The translations under genes were made by a program, and so were the position numbers. This document shows, piece after piece, positions 1 to 19,932 of a DNA stretch of 64,000 nucleotides. Every line of letters begins with the position of its first letter. The stretch's first letter is position 1. The notes beneath the pieces are model-generated. The model saw only the letters and a program-made list of their open reading frames with translations. It had not been told where the DNA came from and ran no database searches. Origin of the DNA: Cristatella mucedo (Eukaryota > Bryozoa > Phylactolaemata > Cristatellidae); the NCBI GenBank assembly GCA_009760855.2, contig WPIO01000073.1:1858501-1922500 (forward strand). The letters run 5' to 3'.

Positions 1-835
1 TTGTGGTAACGCCTTCGTTGCTAATATTTGCCGATGAATCATATAGCGAGTTCCGATCATTTTTGGTGACTCATTGAGTACCAAACGTTGAAATCCGAAC
101 CGGCATTCTAGCATAGCTGGAGCACCATCTGTGCAAACACCACAAACAGATCCTTGCTATCAAAATGGCGTTTCAGTTTGTTCGGCTGCATAGATTCGGC
201 TGATAGAACTTCACAACAAACAACACGCTGCGATTTCTCAATTCCTGTTGTAGTTATTGAGGTAAAACCATACTGTAGAAAATCCTCACTGTTTTCCTTT
301 CTTAACGTTGTTGTCTGCACGATCCATTTTCATAGGATGGTTTGCTAATGAAAATAACATATAAATATACTTGTATTAATACAAAGGATGATACTGATAT
401 AGTTCATTCAATACAGCTCATTGAAGTTTCCTATGATTTACCATTCTCTATGTTTTTTACATACATGTTACTATCGGAAGAGGGCAGTGTTAAGATCAAC
501 CACAGCTGAATATAAAAAGACCGACGAGCATTCAGAATAAGTTCTCATAGTACAGATATTTTTTTACAGTACATGATTTTACATTTACCCAGTAATTATA
601 ATTCATTAAGTGTTATTTTACCTCCAATACTGCTTCTTTGAACACAGTACCTGCTTTCAACAGAGTAACTGCTTTCAACACTTGTGAGACTGGTCAGCAT
701 AAGATTATGGCGCCAACCCTATCTCGTACACCTATATTTGCCACTCAAAGAAGTACTCCTCACTATTGGGCCCTTCACATGCTGTTTCCTTCCCAGGGCC
801 ATAGTTTTCTGATGTATCAAATGCTTATAATCATA
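1..835. other. Unassigned AT-rich DNA, probably inside the kinase gene
   Basis: No exon, RNA gene or mobile element is recognised here. Two short opposing ORFs (108-320 and 154-348) mirror each other and have no family signature. The stretch lies downstream of the last kinase exon seen, so it is most likely a kinase intron. Confidence 0.4.
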
Positions 836-2100
836 ATATTAATAATAATAATGCACTTGATAAAGCGCCCTCAGAGAACTTAATCTCTATCTAGGCACTT
901 CACATTTGCTGCAAAGGGAAACACGATTGAATGGTGATTAATATCATGCTTGATAAACAACATGAATAACATGGTTAGGGGTGACATGCACTGGGTCAGC
1001 ATGCAAGTGCGGTTAGTGGCAGCATGCACAGTGTTAGCACGCATAAGCACATAAAGGACGAATCACAGGGACCCACTAAATGCTGTCCTAAATAGGCATG
1101 TTTTTAAGTTCTTTTTAAAGGTGGTCAAGTCCGGAGATGTTGTGATGTGCAAGTTGGGAGTGAGTTCCGGGCTTTGGGAGCATACGAACTAAATGCACCG
1201 TCTCCAAAGGATTTGAGGTTTGTACGAGGTACATGTAAACAGTTAGATTCCGAAAAGCAGGTGGTACGATGCTTGACCTGGTGGGGAGTGGATCTAAAAG
1301 ACAGGCTGCAGCCAAAGAATGAAGTGACCTAAAAGTGAGTGACAAAACCTTGAAGTCGATTGTTGCTTGACCGGTAGCCAGTGCAGGTTGGCGAGAAGTG
1401 GTGTGATGTGGCAACTTCGACGCTCACGACAGACAAGCCTAGCTGCAGAGTCTTGTACCATCTGTAATCGCTTGATTGCACATGCCGGTAGGCCAGCAAG
1501 CAGTGAGTTACAGAAGTCAAGACGGGATGTCACGAATGCATGTACCAACTTGGACGTGGTATCCTTATCTAAACAAGCCAGAATTTTAGCAATGTTATGT
1601 AGCTGAAAGTAGGCAGACTTGATTGTGGAGCTCGTGGTCGTCTAACGAGAGGTCACTTTGGAACATGACACCTAGATTTCGAGCTGATTCAACAGGAGAT
1701 ATGCTGGCAGAGCGAATTTTGAGCATCAGCCTTTCCAATTTCTGAATAACACTAGGTTTGCCCATAACTAGTAAGTTAGTTTTATCATCGTTTAGTTTTA
1801 GAAAATTTGCTGCCATCCATGTGCGGATGTCATTAATACATACAGCAAGTGAGTTGAGAGAATTCTAGGTGCTCGAAGGCTGGGAGGGATCAAAGCAAAG
1901 GTACAACTGGGTGTCATCGGCATAAAAGTGAAAGCCTAGATTGTGCTTGGCAATCACATCAGCAAGTGGGAGAGTATAAACCGTGAAAAGAACCAGACCT
2001 AGCACGGAGCCCTGAGGTACACCATATTTCAGGTACTGCGGATGATCTTTGCTTCTCATGCATTGTCTCATACACCATTTATTAACCCAACCTGCTCTTT
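836..2100 (-). mobile_element. LINE-A fragment: RT palm to 3' end
   Basis: A 5'-truncated non-LTR retrotransposon read on the minus strand. Its 3' end is the (AAT)n run at 836-853, then the hairpin tail at about 857-897, then untranslated tail and the C-terminal RT/thumb. The RT palm shows [10 protein letters not shown] and [10 protein letters not shown] (1,865-2,071), the catalytic YADD of reverse transcriptase. Further on are NFLKLNDDKTNLLVMG, RNLGVMF and VTSRLDFCNSLLAGLP, the usual order in CR1/L2/jockey-type elements. Several frame changes and stops separate the pieces, so it is dead. Known of the family: APE-type LINEs insert by target-primed reverse transcription and are commonly 5'-truncated. 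Confidence 0.85.
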
Positions 2101-2126
2101 TACCCTCTTGCTACCATGCCTAATAG

Positions 2127-2265
2127 GTAATACTAATAATAATCATAGCGCCAACAGAGAACTTAATCCCATTCTAGGCACGTTAGACGTGCTGTAAAGA
2201 AAGCATGATCAACCGGTTAGTCGTAACAGGTGGGGGTCATGTGCACCACTATTTCGAATTTAGCA
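2127..2265 (-). mobile_element. LINE-A 3' tail, second copy
   Basis: A short (AAT)n run at 2,128-2,143 is followed by the LINE-A hairpin tail and about 80 bases of the same 3' region seen at 836-1,000. It lies in the same orientation directly beyond the larger fragment. Confidence 0.7.
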
Positions 2266-4572
<2,307 letters not shown>

Positions 4573-4636
4573 CGAATATCTCTCCACCACTTGCATACTC
4601 TGTTACCAAGTAAATCATTCTCTGCGTCTCCAATAC
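4573..4636 (-). CDS. SIK3-like kinase exon 3 (hinge)
   Basis: A 64-base exon encoding VLETQRMIYLVTEYASGGEIF plus one base (residues 93-113). It covers the hinge between the kinase lobes, which contacts the adenine of ATP; LVTEYASGGEIF is almost the same as in vertebrate SIK3. The acceptor is gacttttag|GTATTGG (AG at 4,638-4,637) and the donor GG|gtaagcg (GT at 4,572-4,571). The incoming phase is 0 and the outgoing phase is 1. Such a short exon is easily missed by automatic callers. Confidence 0.95.
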
Positions 4637-6194
4637 CTAAAAGTCACGACAGGGATACTTAGGTAAGTTTGCCACGTTTGCAAAGCACGGCATGCAATTC
4701 GCCACAGCTCACACGGGGGCTAGAGTACTACTAGTGGGCTGATTATCACATACAAATAAAAAAAAGCAGCAAATACAAATTCTAGATCATACAGTTACCT
4801 CGAAAGATTCTGGGGAATATGTGGCGGAGCTTAGTACAAACACGAGCATTCAGCTAAAAGCTTTGCAGCCACTAGTACCGCATACATGTGCAATGCAGGA
4901 CAGATCAGCTGACAACTTCTACTTCTACCGTGACAAATAATCTTTGGCCTGAATCCCCTGCACTTTGTGTAAGATTAAATATCGTCTGCAAAGTGCCAGA
5001 ATCCATTACTTACGAACATTTCGTGACTGAAGACATCGAATCTGCAGTTACAAAAACTGAGTGAGTCAGGCCAGTAATCAAACACAAGTCGATTAACGGT
5101 CGAGTACCTCAACCCTTTTGCATCACCGGCTCACCCCTGTTAATACGACATAGAATAACATCTTTGCATGAGATATATAAGGAGCTAAGACTTAAGCTAA
5201 GACTTAGCAACCCCAAGAAGCCGGCCCCTTCAAAGTGTCCTTCATGGGTGTGACTGCAATGCACATACAGATGCATGCGATCAGGTGAATTGCATGAATG
5301 CAAGTGGGCCAGGAATGCATTCGGCAAGTTTAAAAATCCAGAGCCTTGTTTTGAATGCACCTAACATCAGAGGCCTAAGATCGCGGCTACATCATTTATG
5401 AGTTTAAATAAGCAGAAACTCGGCCATCCTGAAAGTTGCCCACCACTACCATACATTTAGACCATGAAGATTGCGTTTCGTCGGGCATCACTAAATGCAA
5501 GCTGGACCTGCTTAACTGGAACAAGAACCTTTGGCACTTGGCCAGGCCTCAAAACGGTGGAAAATCGCCGAGCTGAAGCACCTTTTGTTTATGGAATCAA
5601 GATCGGAGGGGTTCTCTGTAAGGCCACCAGTTCCTAGTAACAGCAAGTGGTACAACCTTGCTTTTCCTCACACCAGGCTTCTTCATTTGGTGGCTCTTCC
5701 TTTGCCTAAATTCAACCAGCTACACAGTAGAACTTCTTATAGACCATCTAAACTACCCACAGCTAAATAGGTTAAAGAACATGTTAGTTTTAATGTTAAC
5801 ATATGAGTTTATGCACTAACAGTGCCGTGGTGCTTTCTGCATCAACTGTTTGCCATATGTAGAGTAATGGACATAACGGATCAACTAATCCCTTGCATGA
5901 AAAAACCTGTAAGCCACACAACTAAAGTAAGTCAAAACTGCAAAGGTTGTCTTACTGTGTTGACCATATGGATCCTCTACACGTGCTGATGGTGGAATGC
6001 ACTACCCACTAAGCCGTGAGCACCATCCAAAGATATCAGTTGATTTGAGGGTGGAGCACTGCTCAACAGCAGTACAGCTACAAACACCCAACCTATGCCA
6101 TCTTCCGACACAAAACAACTCGGGCAAGGTAAAGCACCCAATGCTACAAGTTCGGGGATGTGCAAAGCAAAGGATGCCGTGGTACATAATATAA
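4637..6194 (-). other. Kinase intron 2, left part: no gene or element seen
   Basis: First part of a 10.4-kb intron (4,637-15,002). I recognise no repeat family or coding signal in this stretch. Confidence 0.5.
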
Positions 6195-6668
6195 TTCCTG
6201 GGCTTATCTGTCGTGAACCTCGAAGTTGTTACATCACACCACTTCTAGCCGACCTGCACTGACCCCTCCCCACCCCCTTCAAGGGGCTCATCGACTTTAA
6301 GGTTCTGTCACTCACTTTTAATGCCCTTCATCCTCTGACTCCAGAACTACTCACCCACGAGGCTAGGCATAGTATCACCTGCTTTTCCGAATCAAATCGT
6401 TTACCTACACCTCGTACATACCTCAAATCCTTTGCAGACCGTGCCTTTAGTTCCCATGCTCCCAGAGCCCGGAACTCACTCTCGACTGGATGTGCTTATG
6501 GCTAGTGACCGTGTATATGTCACATCACCATGTTATGTTTCTTGACATTGTGCACGCTATCACTAAGTATATGATCATGCTTCCTTTACAGCACATGTAA
6601 AGTGCCTAGAAAGTGATTTAAGTTCTCTAAGGGTGCTATCAAATATATTATTATTACTATTATTATGA
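6195..6668 (+). mobile_element. LINE-A 3' fragment
   Basis: Plus-strand copy of the LINE-A C-terminal region. Degraded codons for the thumb and for the segment AFSSHAPRARNSLS-like, then the 3' untranslated tail, the hairpin AGTGCC...GGTGCT at 6,601-6,635 and a terminal (ATT)n at 6,648-6,666. It lies in kinase intron 2, opposite to the gene's direction. Confidence 0.8.
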
Positions 6669-6859
6669 CTGCCATCAAGTTCTGGCAGCCTTTAGCCAAC
6701 CGGCTTTGGGAAACAGTTCACTGCAGCCAAACAGCTCCAGAAAAGCTCTATGCATTTGGAGAGTCCAGCGATAACAATATAACAATAAAATATTATAAAG
6801 CAAGCAAGAGAATCACGTGTTGTTTTAGGTACTTTAGATATGCTAAAAACGAAGCATAG

Positions 6860-7010
6860 CAACGTTAATTGTAGCATGCACAATTTGAGCACACACAAGC
6901 ACACCGAGGCCAATTCATGAAGACAGAGAGCAGATGAAGTGAGAGACGGTGGATTATTTAGTTTCTTTTCGAATGTTGTCAAATCAGGAGGTGATGCGAT
7001 GTCAACTCTG
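6860..7010 (-). mobile_element. LINE-A 3'-region scrap
   Basis: About 150 bases match the LINE-A segment containing 'gcatgcac...agcacacacaagcac' and 'gtcaaatcaggaggtgatgcgatg', minus-oriented, without the hairpin end. Confidence 0.55.
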
Positions 7011-7374
7011 CTGTTACAATTTTACCACGGCAGCAGGTACTGGTGCTCATACAGTTGCCTACCTCCAAGTGAGCCAATGGTAACTCAATGGACAAAGGCT
7101 CCAGCAGACCCAATCTAGTGGGTCGGAGCATGCGGACTGCTTCCCCAGCAGCTCGACGGATGCTAGGTGTTACTCTAAGGCCAGTCCAGTCACACATTGG
7201 GAGGGCCACGAGAGACCAAGTTGCGCACTCGCAAGGGCAGCAACGTGCTGCGTGCGTCTCAGGCAATAAAGCACAGCTAAGCGGGAGGGGGAATAGTGGC
7301 ACAAGCAGGTAGTGAAAAATCCCCAGTGAAGGAGCAGACCACATGCAGACACCCACTGCCTACGACTGTAATGT
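7011..7374. other. Kinase intron 2: unassigned
   Basis: Two overlapping minus ORFs and one plus ORF occur here, but none has a family signature. No repeat is recognised. Confidence 0.4.
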
Positions 7375-8770
7375 ATCTCCGTCTGTAACTCGACAAGTCA
7401 TTAAGACCATGTGGGTGTTATGCAGGAGAGTTCTGTATAGCACACTCACAGCCTAAGCGGCTTTCGGTATGCATTCGGTAGCCAACACACTTCGTCTCAC
7501 GCAACAATGAGAAAGTGGGAAGCATAGCAAGAGTCAGGAGAGCAGTTGAGGTAGTGAGTAGCATGGAAGTAGCAGCTCAGGATCGCTGAAAAGGATGAGC
7601 AATAGTCGGCAGCAGGAGAGTAGTTGTCGTTGCATAAGAATAGTGGAAGCGAGTTCCACAGTCTAGGACCTGCGGAGCTAAAGCTTCTGTCACCAACGGT
7701 CTTTAAGCAGAGGAATGGAACAGCTAATTTATTGTATGGATCTAACGATTACCGATTTGAAGGACTTGGGGACGGCCCCTTTTCCCAAAGAAGCATTAAC
7801 AATCTTGGTTATGGCAGGGCTAAGTTGGCCTGCCAGTGAAGACTACAGAGATAATGGTATAGGGTCTTCAGGAGACAAGCTCTTTTTGCTAGACCTTATT
7901 AGAGTAGCCACATCGCATGCAGAAACCTCGGAGAACCTTTGGAAGGTCACAGGTTGTGGAACCGCGATTGCTTTAGTCGGATGGAGCTTAATGGAGGCAC
8001 GAATGTGCACAATTTTGTCAGTAAAGGCTGAAAACATTTCGGCTGAGTCCTTAATATCTGGGGGAGTCAGACCTCGCAGCATTAGCCAGTGAATGGTTTA
8101 CTGCCTTATAAATCTGTTTAGGGTCCGACTGGCAGGAATTCAGCTTTCGGATGAAAAAAGAAGCCCTGGCTTTTTTAATCTTACGAGTGTAAACTCGAAA
8201 GAAGTCTTGGAAATTGACTAGATCTGCATCAGACCCCGATTTCTTGAAATCAAGCCTGCGCTTAACCCGGCGCATCTTTAGGAGTTTTTTGTAAATTGAA
8301 AGGAATCTCTAAGACTTTGTACACGGATAGAATGAACGGGAGCATGCTTGTCAAGAGCATTACTAAGAATCATGTTCATTGCATCAGTGAGGGTATCGAG
8401 GCTGCCGGTCGAGTCTGAATGCAGATCAAGAAGACCTGCATCACAGATTTGAAAAACTTGGTCTATGCCAATGCTTTGTAAGTTACGTCGCTTGAAAGTT
8501 CGACAGTACCCTGTACGTACAAGGAAGCAGGAACAGTAAACGAGACCGAACAATGATCTGAGAGGGTCAGTGGGCACACCACAAGGTCAGTGGGGAGGAC
8601 ATCCTTAGTGATCACGAGATCTAGGATATTGCCACCGACGTGGGTGGTATGATTAACGTGCTGGACCAAACCAAAATTCTGAAGACAGTCAAGATATGAG
8701 TGGATCTGGCTGTTGCTAGGGTTGTCAACGTGAATATTGAAGTCTCCTACAATCAGTTACGGCCTGTCAC
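7375..8770 (-). mobile_element. LINE-B with internal deletion: endonuclease end plus 3' tail
   Basis: Reading on the minus strand from 8,770: the endonuclease motif VGDFNIHVDNP, then ILDLVITKD and LSDHCSVSF, which are the hallmark C-terminal motifs of APE-type LINE endonucleases. The linker continues RVYTRKIKKARASFFIRKL (8,051-8,275) to about 7,740. There the sequence jumps straight into the LINE-B 3'-terminal thumb/tail (7,375-7,740), which elsewhere (38,008-38,577) follows the RT. The whole RT palm is therefore missing. Stops and frame changes make it non-functional. Confidence 0.85.
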
Positions 8771-8871
8771 ACATAAATATTTTAGCAAGGAAGTCTGAAA
8801 ACTCCTCTGTATACCGAATTGTATATTGTATCTGAAAACTCCTCTGCAACTCGACTGTATAGCAAATGCAG

Positions 8872-9007
8872 AGGCTGGTTTGGCCGCCCAGTGGTTAAGG
8901 TGCAAGCCCCGACCGAGGTCGTGCCTCGTGGCATACGTGAAGCGCCTGAATAGAGATTAACTTCTCTAAGGGCACTAGACAAATGAATTATATTAATATT
9001 ATTATTG
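8872..9007 (+). mobile_element. SINE-D
   Basis: tRNA-like head (tggccgcccagtggttaaggtgc, then a diverged B-box region) followed by the tail gaagcgcctgaatagagattaacttctctaagggcac and a short (ATT)n. The tail is the one shared with LINE-A. Confidence 0.75.
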
Positions 9008-9649
9008 TCTCAGCATCTACATGAAGTATTCGGAACCAAGAAGTGGCCATTGAAGGCAAGATTTTGAACCATACCAAGTCCGGTCTCGGGCATTTACTGC
9101 TCCTTCAATAGCAGAGCTCAAACCTTCAGAGAGCAGACTCGGTCGACACTGTGCCTCCCAGTCCTTTAGCTGGCTGTGATCAGTCCCTGCAGTCCAGCCA
9201 CATAAGCATCCGATGCTGCTTTTGCTTGTTGTGCCCCCTTTTAAGCGATGAATGCCAGCCTGAGCAAACTGCTTGCAAACCGTATCCCTGGAGGAGGGGG
9301 TAAGTGAAGGTCTGAACCTTGACCTTGAAGGGATTGCTGATTTAATGCCAGGCACGCTGGTACCCAAAGGGTGTGACTAAAACAGCCCTGTGCTAACTTG
9401 CACTTAACTTGCTAATAATGCACGGCAGAAACGAAGGATGCACGAATGAAGCCAGAAAGTGTGATAACTTCCCAAGCATCTCAAACATCACAGCCAATCC
9501 TGGCATATTTTGCAAGCACTGTGTGTAGTCCATGCACAGCCTGTCCCGGCATATTTTGCTAGCATTGTAGATTGACTAAGCGCGGAAGACAAAAATTAAA
9601 TATCTAAAGCTAACACCAAGAACACAAGACTCAATATCTAATACAATTT
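9008..9649. other. Kinase intron 2: unassigned
   Basis: A minus ORF at 9,017-9,367 has no recognisable domain. No repeat family is identified. Confidence 0.4.
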
Positions 9650-9895
9650 AAAGCTGGTAGAGCGCGGTGGTACGAATGGTACGATGCCTAGCTTGGTTGT
9701 GGATTAGTTCTGATAGGTAGGCTGGAGCAAGAAAATGGAGGGACCTTGAAGTGAGTAACAAAAACCTTCAAGTTGATATGCTGCTTTACTAGGTTGCAAG
9801 AGGGGAAAAAACTCAAGAGCAAAAAATGAGTGACCTGATCCACAACAGACAAGTGCTAACCTGAGATCTTCTCTGCTCCACGTGTTTCCTTATTA
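9650..9895 (-). mobile_element. LINE-A thumb fragment
   Basis: Matches the LINE-A stretch 'ggtacgatgcctagc...ttgtgga...aggtaggctggagc...gagggacct...aagtgagt', minus-oriented, with neither 3' hairpin nor RT palm. Confidence 0.6.
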
Positions 9896-10579
9896 TGTAA
9901 CATTATTATTATGTCACATTGTAGCAGACCAACTCGCTAGACAGCAGATCCTGTTGCCTGCACCCTTCATACGGCTCCTAAAACTGGACTCAATGCTATC
10001 GGAACACAAGTGAGGATGACAAGGAATCATCGTCTCAGAAGACCAGTCACAGCCTTATGCATGTCTGAACATCTAATATAGTCAGGAAGTAGCCGTACTA
10101 ATAAGAACGATCGGTTTAGTATATTAAATGTCGAGGCTGTGAAGGCTTGGAGCATGAAAGGACAAGGAGCGAGGAGCGCTTGCCTCCCTGCAGTGATCAT
10201 ATTTCTTCGAAGAAAACTATTTGGCAACATGGAGATTGACGATAAGAGCTTGGTTACATTGCTCAGCCCAAGAACAAGTCGAAAACCAAAGGGATGTTAC
10301 AGTAATACGCTATGACCACTTGCATATCATGTTTAAACTCGTGCCGTGATTGTGTCACCGAATGGCAATTGCGCTATGCTGACCTTACCTAATCGGTAGC
10401 CGTGCATTTAATGTTGTTCGGGTGTTAGAAGTTAGCTGGCCTCCCGAATCAAGCACCAAATAAAGTAATTAAAGCTCGGTGCAGAAATGTGCCTCAATTT
10501 ACCACTGCTTGATTTGCACTGAGGTATACTGAGATAAACTAGGGTCATAGACCCTGTCAACCTCTAAGAGGACAAGAAA
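9896..10579. other. Kinase intron 2: unassigned
   Basis: No exon, element or strong ORF is recognised. One 67-codon minus ORF (10,027-10,230) lacks a signature. Confidence 0.4.
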
Positions 10580-11185
10580 ATAATAATGGTCTCCTTCTAG
10601 ACGATGTAATCACAAAGCCCATCTTGGCGGTCGTTTTTATGCAGATGAGACACAGTGCCTGAGCTTTGATCCCTCACAGCCTTTGAGCTTTGATACTCTC
10701 AGCTATCTTGCAACTTGCAATGCTGACATTTGGGTTAGCATTTGGGTTGCAACAGACTTTCTCAAATTGAATGACGATAAAACCAACAGAGTAGCAATAA
10801 GTAACCGTGTTAATCAGAAATTGGAAAGCCTAACCTTCGAAATGGGCTCGGCCACCATATCTCCAGGGCCTCAGTGACCAATCTGGGTGTCGTGTTCCAA
10901 AAACAGCTTTCATTAGTTAATCACATGAGGTCCACAGTATAGTCTGCCTACTTTCAGCTCAGTAATATTGCAAAAATTCGAACATGCTTGGATAGAGATA
11001 CCACAGCTAAGTTAGCCCTTGCCTTTGCCAACATCCTATTTTAGACTAAAGAAACTACTTGCAGGTCCTCCTGCCTGTGCAATAAGATGTTTACAGTTTG
11101 TTAACAACTGTGAAGCTAAGGTTGCCTGTCGTTGATGTCACTAGTACCACATACTAGTTGGGGTAAAGAACGACTGGCCTTGCAG
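10580..11185 (+). mobile_element. LINE-A RT fragment
   Basis: Plus-strand remnants of the RT palm: 'cgtttttatgcagatgagac' (F-Y-A-D-E/D), then FLKLNDDKTNRVAISN and the NLGVVFQ-like segment, continuing into the AYFQLSNIAKIRTCLDRDT-like part and then VCRxRCH near 11,120. Internal stops are present. Plus orientation, antisense to the kinase gene. Confidence 0.75.
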
Positions 11186-11389
11186 TACCTGGCAACAGGC
11201 CAAAAGGAGTAGCAACAGGGTGGCATATGACACGAAGCATTACTACCGGGTTCAGCTGAGGAAATATAGAGAATGATTGATTATGCACAATCATGACACT
11301 GCAAGAAATTCAGACTGTTTATATGTGGACACACTGTTCACTATTATTGCATGTGAGAAGAGCCACATACACAAATACACACATGCACA

Positions 11390-11423
11390 AAAGCACACAC
11401 GTATGCAGACACACGCTCACGCG

Positions 11424-11472
<49 letters not shown>
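11390..11472. repeat. (CA)n microsatellite with CG core
   Basis: CA-rich run with a short (CG)n segment at about 11,420-11,430 and pure CA to 11,471. Confidence 0.95.
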
Positions 11473-11479
<7 letters not shown>

Positions 11480-11984
11480 TTAAAGCCACATAGGATCACG
11501 TGTACACCCTTGCCATATTGCCATATTGCTATGACCGATACAGCTGCTAGAAATATCGCGTCAGGCATGGAAAACCGGTTCTAGCAGTCGACCACAAAAT
11601 GACCCAAACAGCCGGTGACTCTGAATTTCACCACTAAACTTAAATGCACAGCACGTGTAGGCCAAAATGGATATTCTGCGAGATCAGCTACATAAGACCA
11701 GAAGAACTTCCCATACCCGCCCAAGGTGGCCTAATGATAAAATTGCAGTGGCCCAATTGGTAAAGCATCAACACTTTAACTAGCAAGTATGGATCTCTGA
11801 GATCAACTACACTTTTAATAAGAAGTCTTCTTCAGTCTTATTTTGCTTTTTGGGTCTCTTCCTGATTGGTCGGCTGCATCGAAAGTCTCCTTGTCTATGG
11901 CCAAGAAGAAGGCAATCCAGCTAATTCGGTGAACCCGGCCCACGCGACTCAGATCCTTCCTGCAGCCACGTGTTACCACCCCTT
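11480..11984. other. Kinase intron 2: unassigned
   Basis: No family recognised. The right part (11,830-11,984) adjoins the SINE-C copy and may be its private 3' tail. Confidence 0.4.
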
Positions 11985-12125
11985 ACTTTTGCCTTTACGG
12001 CTATCACCACCACTTGCAGTGGCGATAAAGGTTCGCCCACCGCAGGATTCGAACCCACGACCTCGGGGCCGAGGTCGTGAAATGCAACCGCCTTACCTGG
12101 TGAGCCATTACGGCTCACCAGATCC
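11985..12125 (-). mobile_element. SINE-C (tRNA-derived)
   Basis: Reading on the minus strand: an A-box-like tggctcaccaggtaaggcggt (about 12,088-12,108), a GC-rich palindromic arm, and the perfect pol III B box GGTTCGAATCC (12,045-12,055). The body gtgggcg...ttatcgccactgcaagtggtggtgatagccgtaaaggc follows. It is not a working tRNA gene, because the acceptor and anticodon arms do not fold as expected and the body continues past the tRNA length. Confidence 0.85.
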
Positions 12126-17580
<5,455 letters not shown>

Positions 17581-17995
17581 TACACCTTTCCTGCCGCTAT
17601 GGATTAAGAACATTTGCCAGGCAAGTCCGACGGTGGCTTCAGAATAATGTTAGTTCTCGCCGCACGCGACCTTCTTCACACAATACACAGCAATGCTACG
17701 GCTATGGAAACGCAATTCAATTAGCGGCCATTCGCGAGAAGCAGCTGACAGGTTTAAAACCTCGGTACTCTTTCCCCATTTCACGACACCAGTGAACGTC
17801 CGCCATAGTGCTGACGTGAGCAAACTTATGCGTCCATCCTCCAAATTCTCCAGGTATGGCTCGTTTAGACACTACCATAATTTACCAGCAAGACTAGCGG
17901 GTGCGACTTTGAACTAGCTGGTCTTTGGTGGTCCACAAACAATCCGCCGTCTATCCTATATTGAGTGGATTGCGATTGTTGTAACAAGTGAGAGT
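17581..17995. other. Upstream flank of kinase gene, unassigned
   Basis: No repeat or gene is recognised between the CpG-rich region and the LINE-A tail. Confidence 0.4.
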
Positions 17996-18525
17996 TCGCA
18001 GAAATAATAATAATAATACACTTGATAAAGCGCCCTCGGAGAACTCTTTCTAGGCGCTTTACATTTGCTGCAAAGGAAACACAATCGAACGGTGAGTGGT
18101 ATCATGCTCGATAAACAACATGAATATTACTGTTAGGGGTGACATGCACAGGCTCAGCATGCAAGTGCAGTGAATGGCAGCATGCACAGTGTCAGCACGC
18201 TTAAGCAAAAATAAAAGACGAATCACGGGGACCCACTAAATGCTGTCATAAATAGGTGCATTTTTTAAGTTCTTTTTAAATGTGGTCAAGTCAGGGGATG
18301 TCGTGACGGAAGTGGGCAGTGAGTTCCAGGCTTTGGGAGCATAAGAAATGAGGCTTCGCCCCAACATGTCACCAGAGGGCAGAAGCTTCACTTCCAACGA
18401 CTGAGGAAGCAGCCGTGGAACCAATAGCAGGGAGTCGAGAGGACAAACTAACGTAGCTAATGATTGGCGACCTTGGAACACTGACTCGTCAGTTATAAAC
18501 AGCCGCAACACTGCATGGCTCAGCG
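17996..18525 (-). mobile_element. LINE-A 3' fragment
   Basis: Minus-oriented: (AAT)n at 18,002-18,016, hairpin tail with a perfect AGCGCC/GGCGCT stem (about 18,025-18,062), the standard 3' untranslated tail, and codons for SYAPKAWNSLPTSV (18,236-18,511), a motif common near the C-terminus of CR1/L2-type ORF2. Truncated beyond about 18,525. Confidence 0.8.
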
Positions 18526-19932
18526 CTTAGCTAGACTCCAACAGCTCTCTCCGAGACCAGCTTTAGCAATGCTGCTCAACAAATGGTTGATTGCAGAGTA
18601 ATTGTCCCCGGCGAACTGAAGGGTCAGCCCTGGTATGTTGAGGCACATCACGTGTCAATCAGACCGACGACCTCAACTGTCGCATCGTGGAGTGCTGACG
18701 CACCAGTTGTACCGTGAATCCACCAAGACGCCACAAAACTGATTTCTTTCTGCAAACTCAAGTAAAAGGGAAGCGGAACTTCTCGCGATTCTGCAATTTC
18801 GAACGCTGGAGTAGACAGGCCCAAGTGGCTAGTGCCTAAGCGCCGAATGTCTGAGTAAGCTACGGTTCGACTCCCGAGGCCGACGAGACATTTTTTGTCC
18901 TCTCTGACGCTGCCATATCTGGCTTCGCAATGCTGCCTTAGCTGCCATATCCAGCGCATTCAGCTGTCGACTCGGACATAACGCTGCCTTATCGAAACGA
19001 TAAAGAAGAACGAACGCTATAAGCAGACAGGAGGCCGCACCTCGTGACCCAGGTCGTGGCTTCGAGCCTTGCTGCAGCAGGCTATGCTGAATTTTGCATA
19101 TCAATCGGACGAAGGCTCCTCCGCCCACTATGTAAATGCCGCTGCCGTCGATGCAGCGGGTCTTCGCTCTTTAGTTACACCGTCGAGGTGCATCGGAGTG
19201 TGACGGGCGATGGGAGAAGGAAGATCGAGATGTCATCTCCTGGATGCGATGCGGCAAAAGCCGCACATGGGCACACCCACTATTTCAGCATACCAATCCA
19301 GCTCGCTGCGCTAGGTCTTCTACAGGAGCCATGGCGGTAGGACACGCCATGCAAGTGCGTCAATGATGTAAACAATGTTAGGTCCCGCGTTTTCAATCCT
19401 AATCGGCAAAAGCTGTAGAAGCTGCTGTCCAGATATGCACCGGGCACAAGCCCTAGTTTCAGCTCCTCGCAGCCAACCTTCACATCGACTGTCGATTCTT
19501 AACCAGCGAAACCCGCCCCTCCCGACACATTACGCATCGGTTAGAGAGAATTCCTTGCATGAATCACAACTTCCCGCAGCTTGTCGGCAAGGGGGGGGGG
19601 TTGGTGACTGATGATTTCACCTGAGGACCTGGTGATAAACAGGGCGGTCGCGAGCGCTCGCGCCTGGCTTGGCCTTGTGACTTGCGTTGTTTAGGATACT
19701 TGTCTGTCAGATGCGGCCAGATTTGGGAAGCACTTCCGATTCTGACTCCCGTCTGAATATTGCGAAGGCTAACGACTTCCCGCACTCAACGTTGCAATAA
19801 GGTCTCTCAAACGCAGAGACTGCGACATTGAGCATCCAAAGGGCAAGAAGCAAGAAGCAGACGCACTACTGGATTTCCATGACAATAGCAAACGACGTTC
19901 TCCTTTGCCGCGGCCGTAGTAAGTTTACGGAG
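18526..19932. other. CpG-rich unassigned region
   Basis: Moderately GC-rich, with many short ORFs on both strands but no domain signature. A poly-G run lies at 19,591-19,600. It could be an upstream promoter or a 5' exon of the kinase gene or of the 19,933-20,574 ORF. Confidence 0.35.

Noticed and set aside
12042-12110. Functional tRNA gene
   Set aside because: The B box is perfect, but the element recurs at 42,664, 48,430, 58,390 and 59,560 with a long common non-tRNA tail, so it is a SINE, not a tRNA gene.
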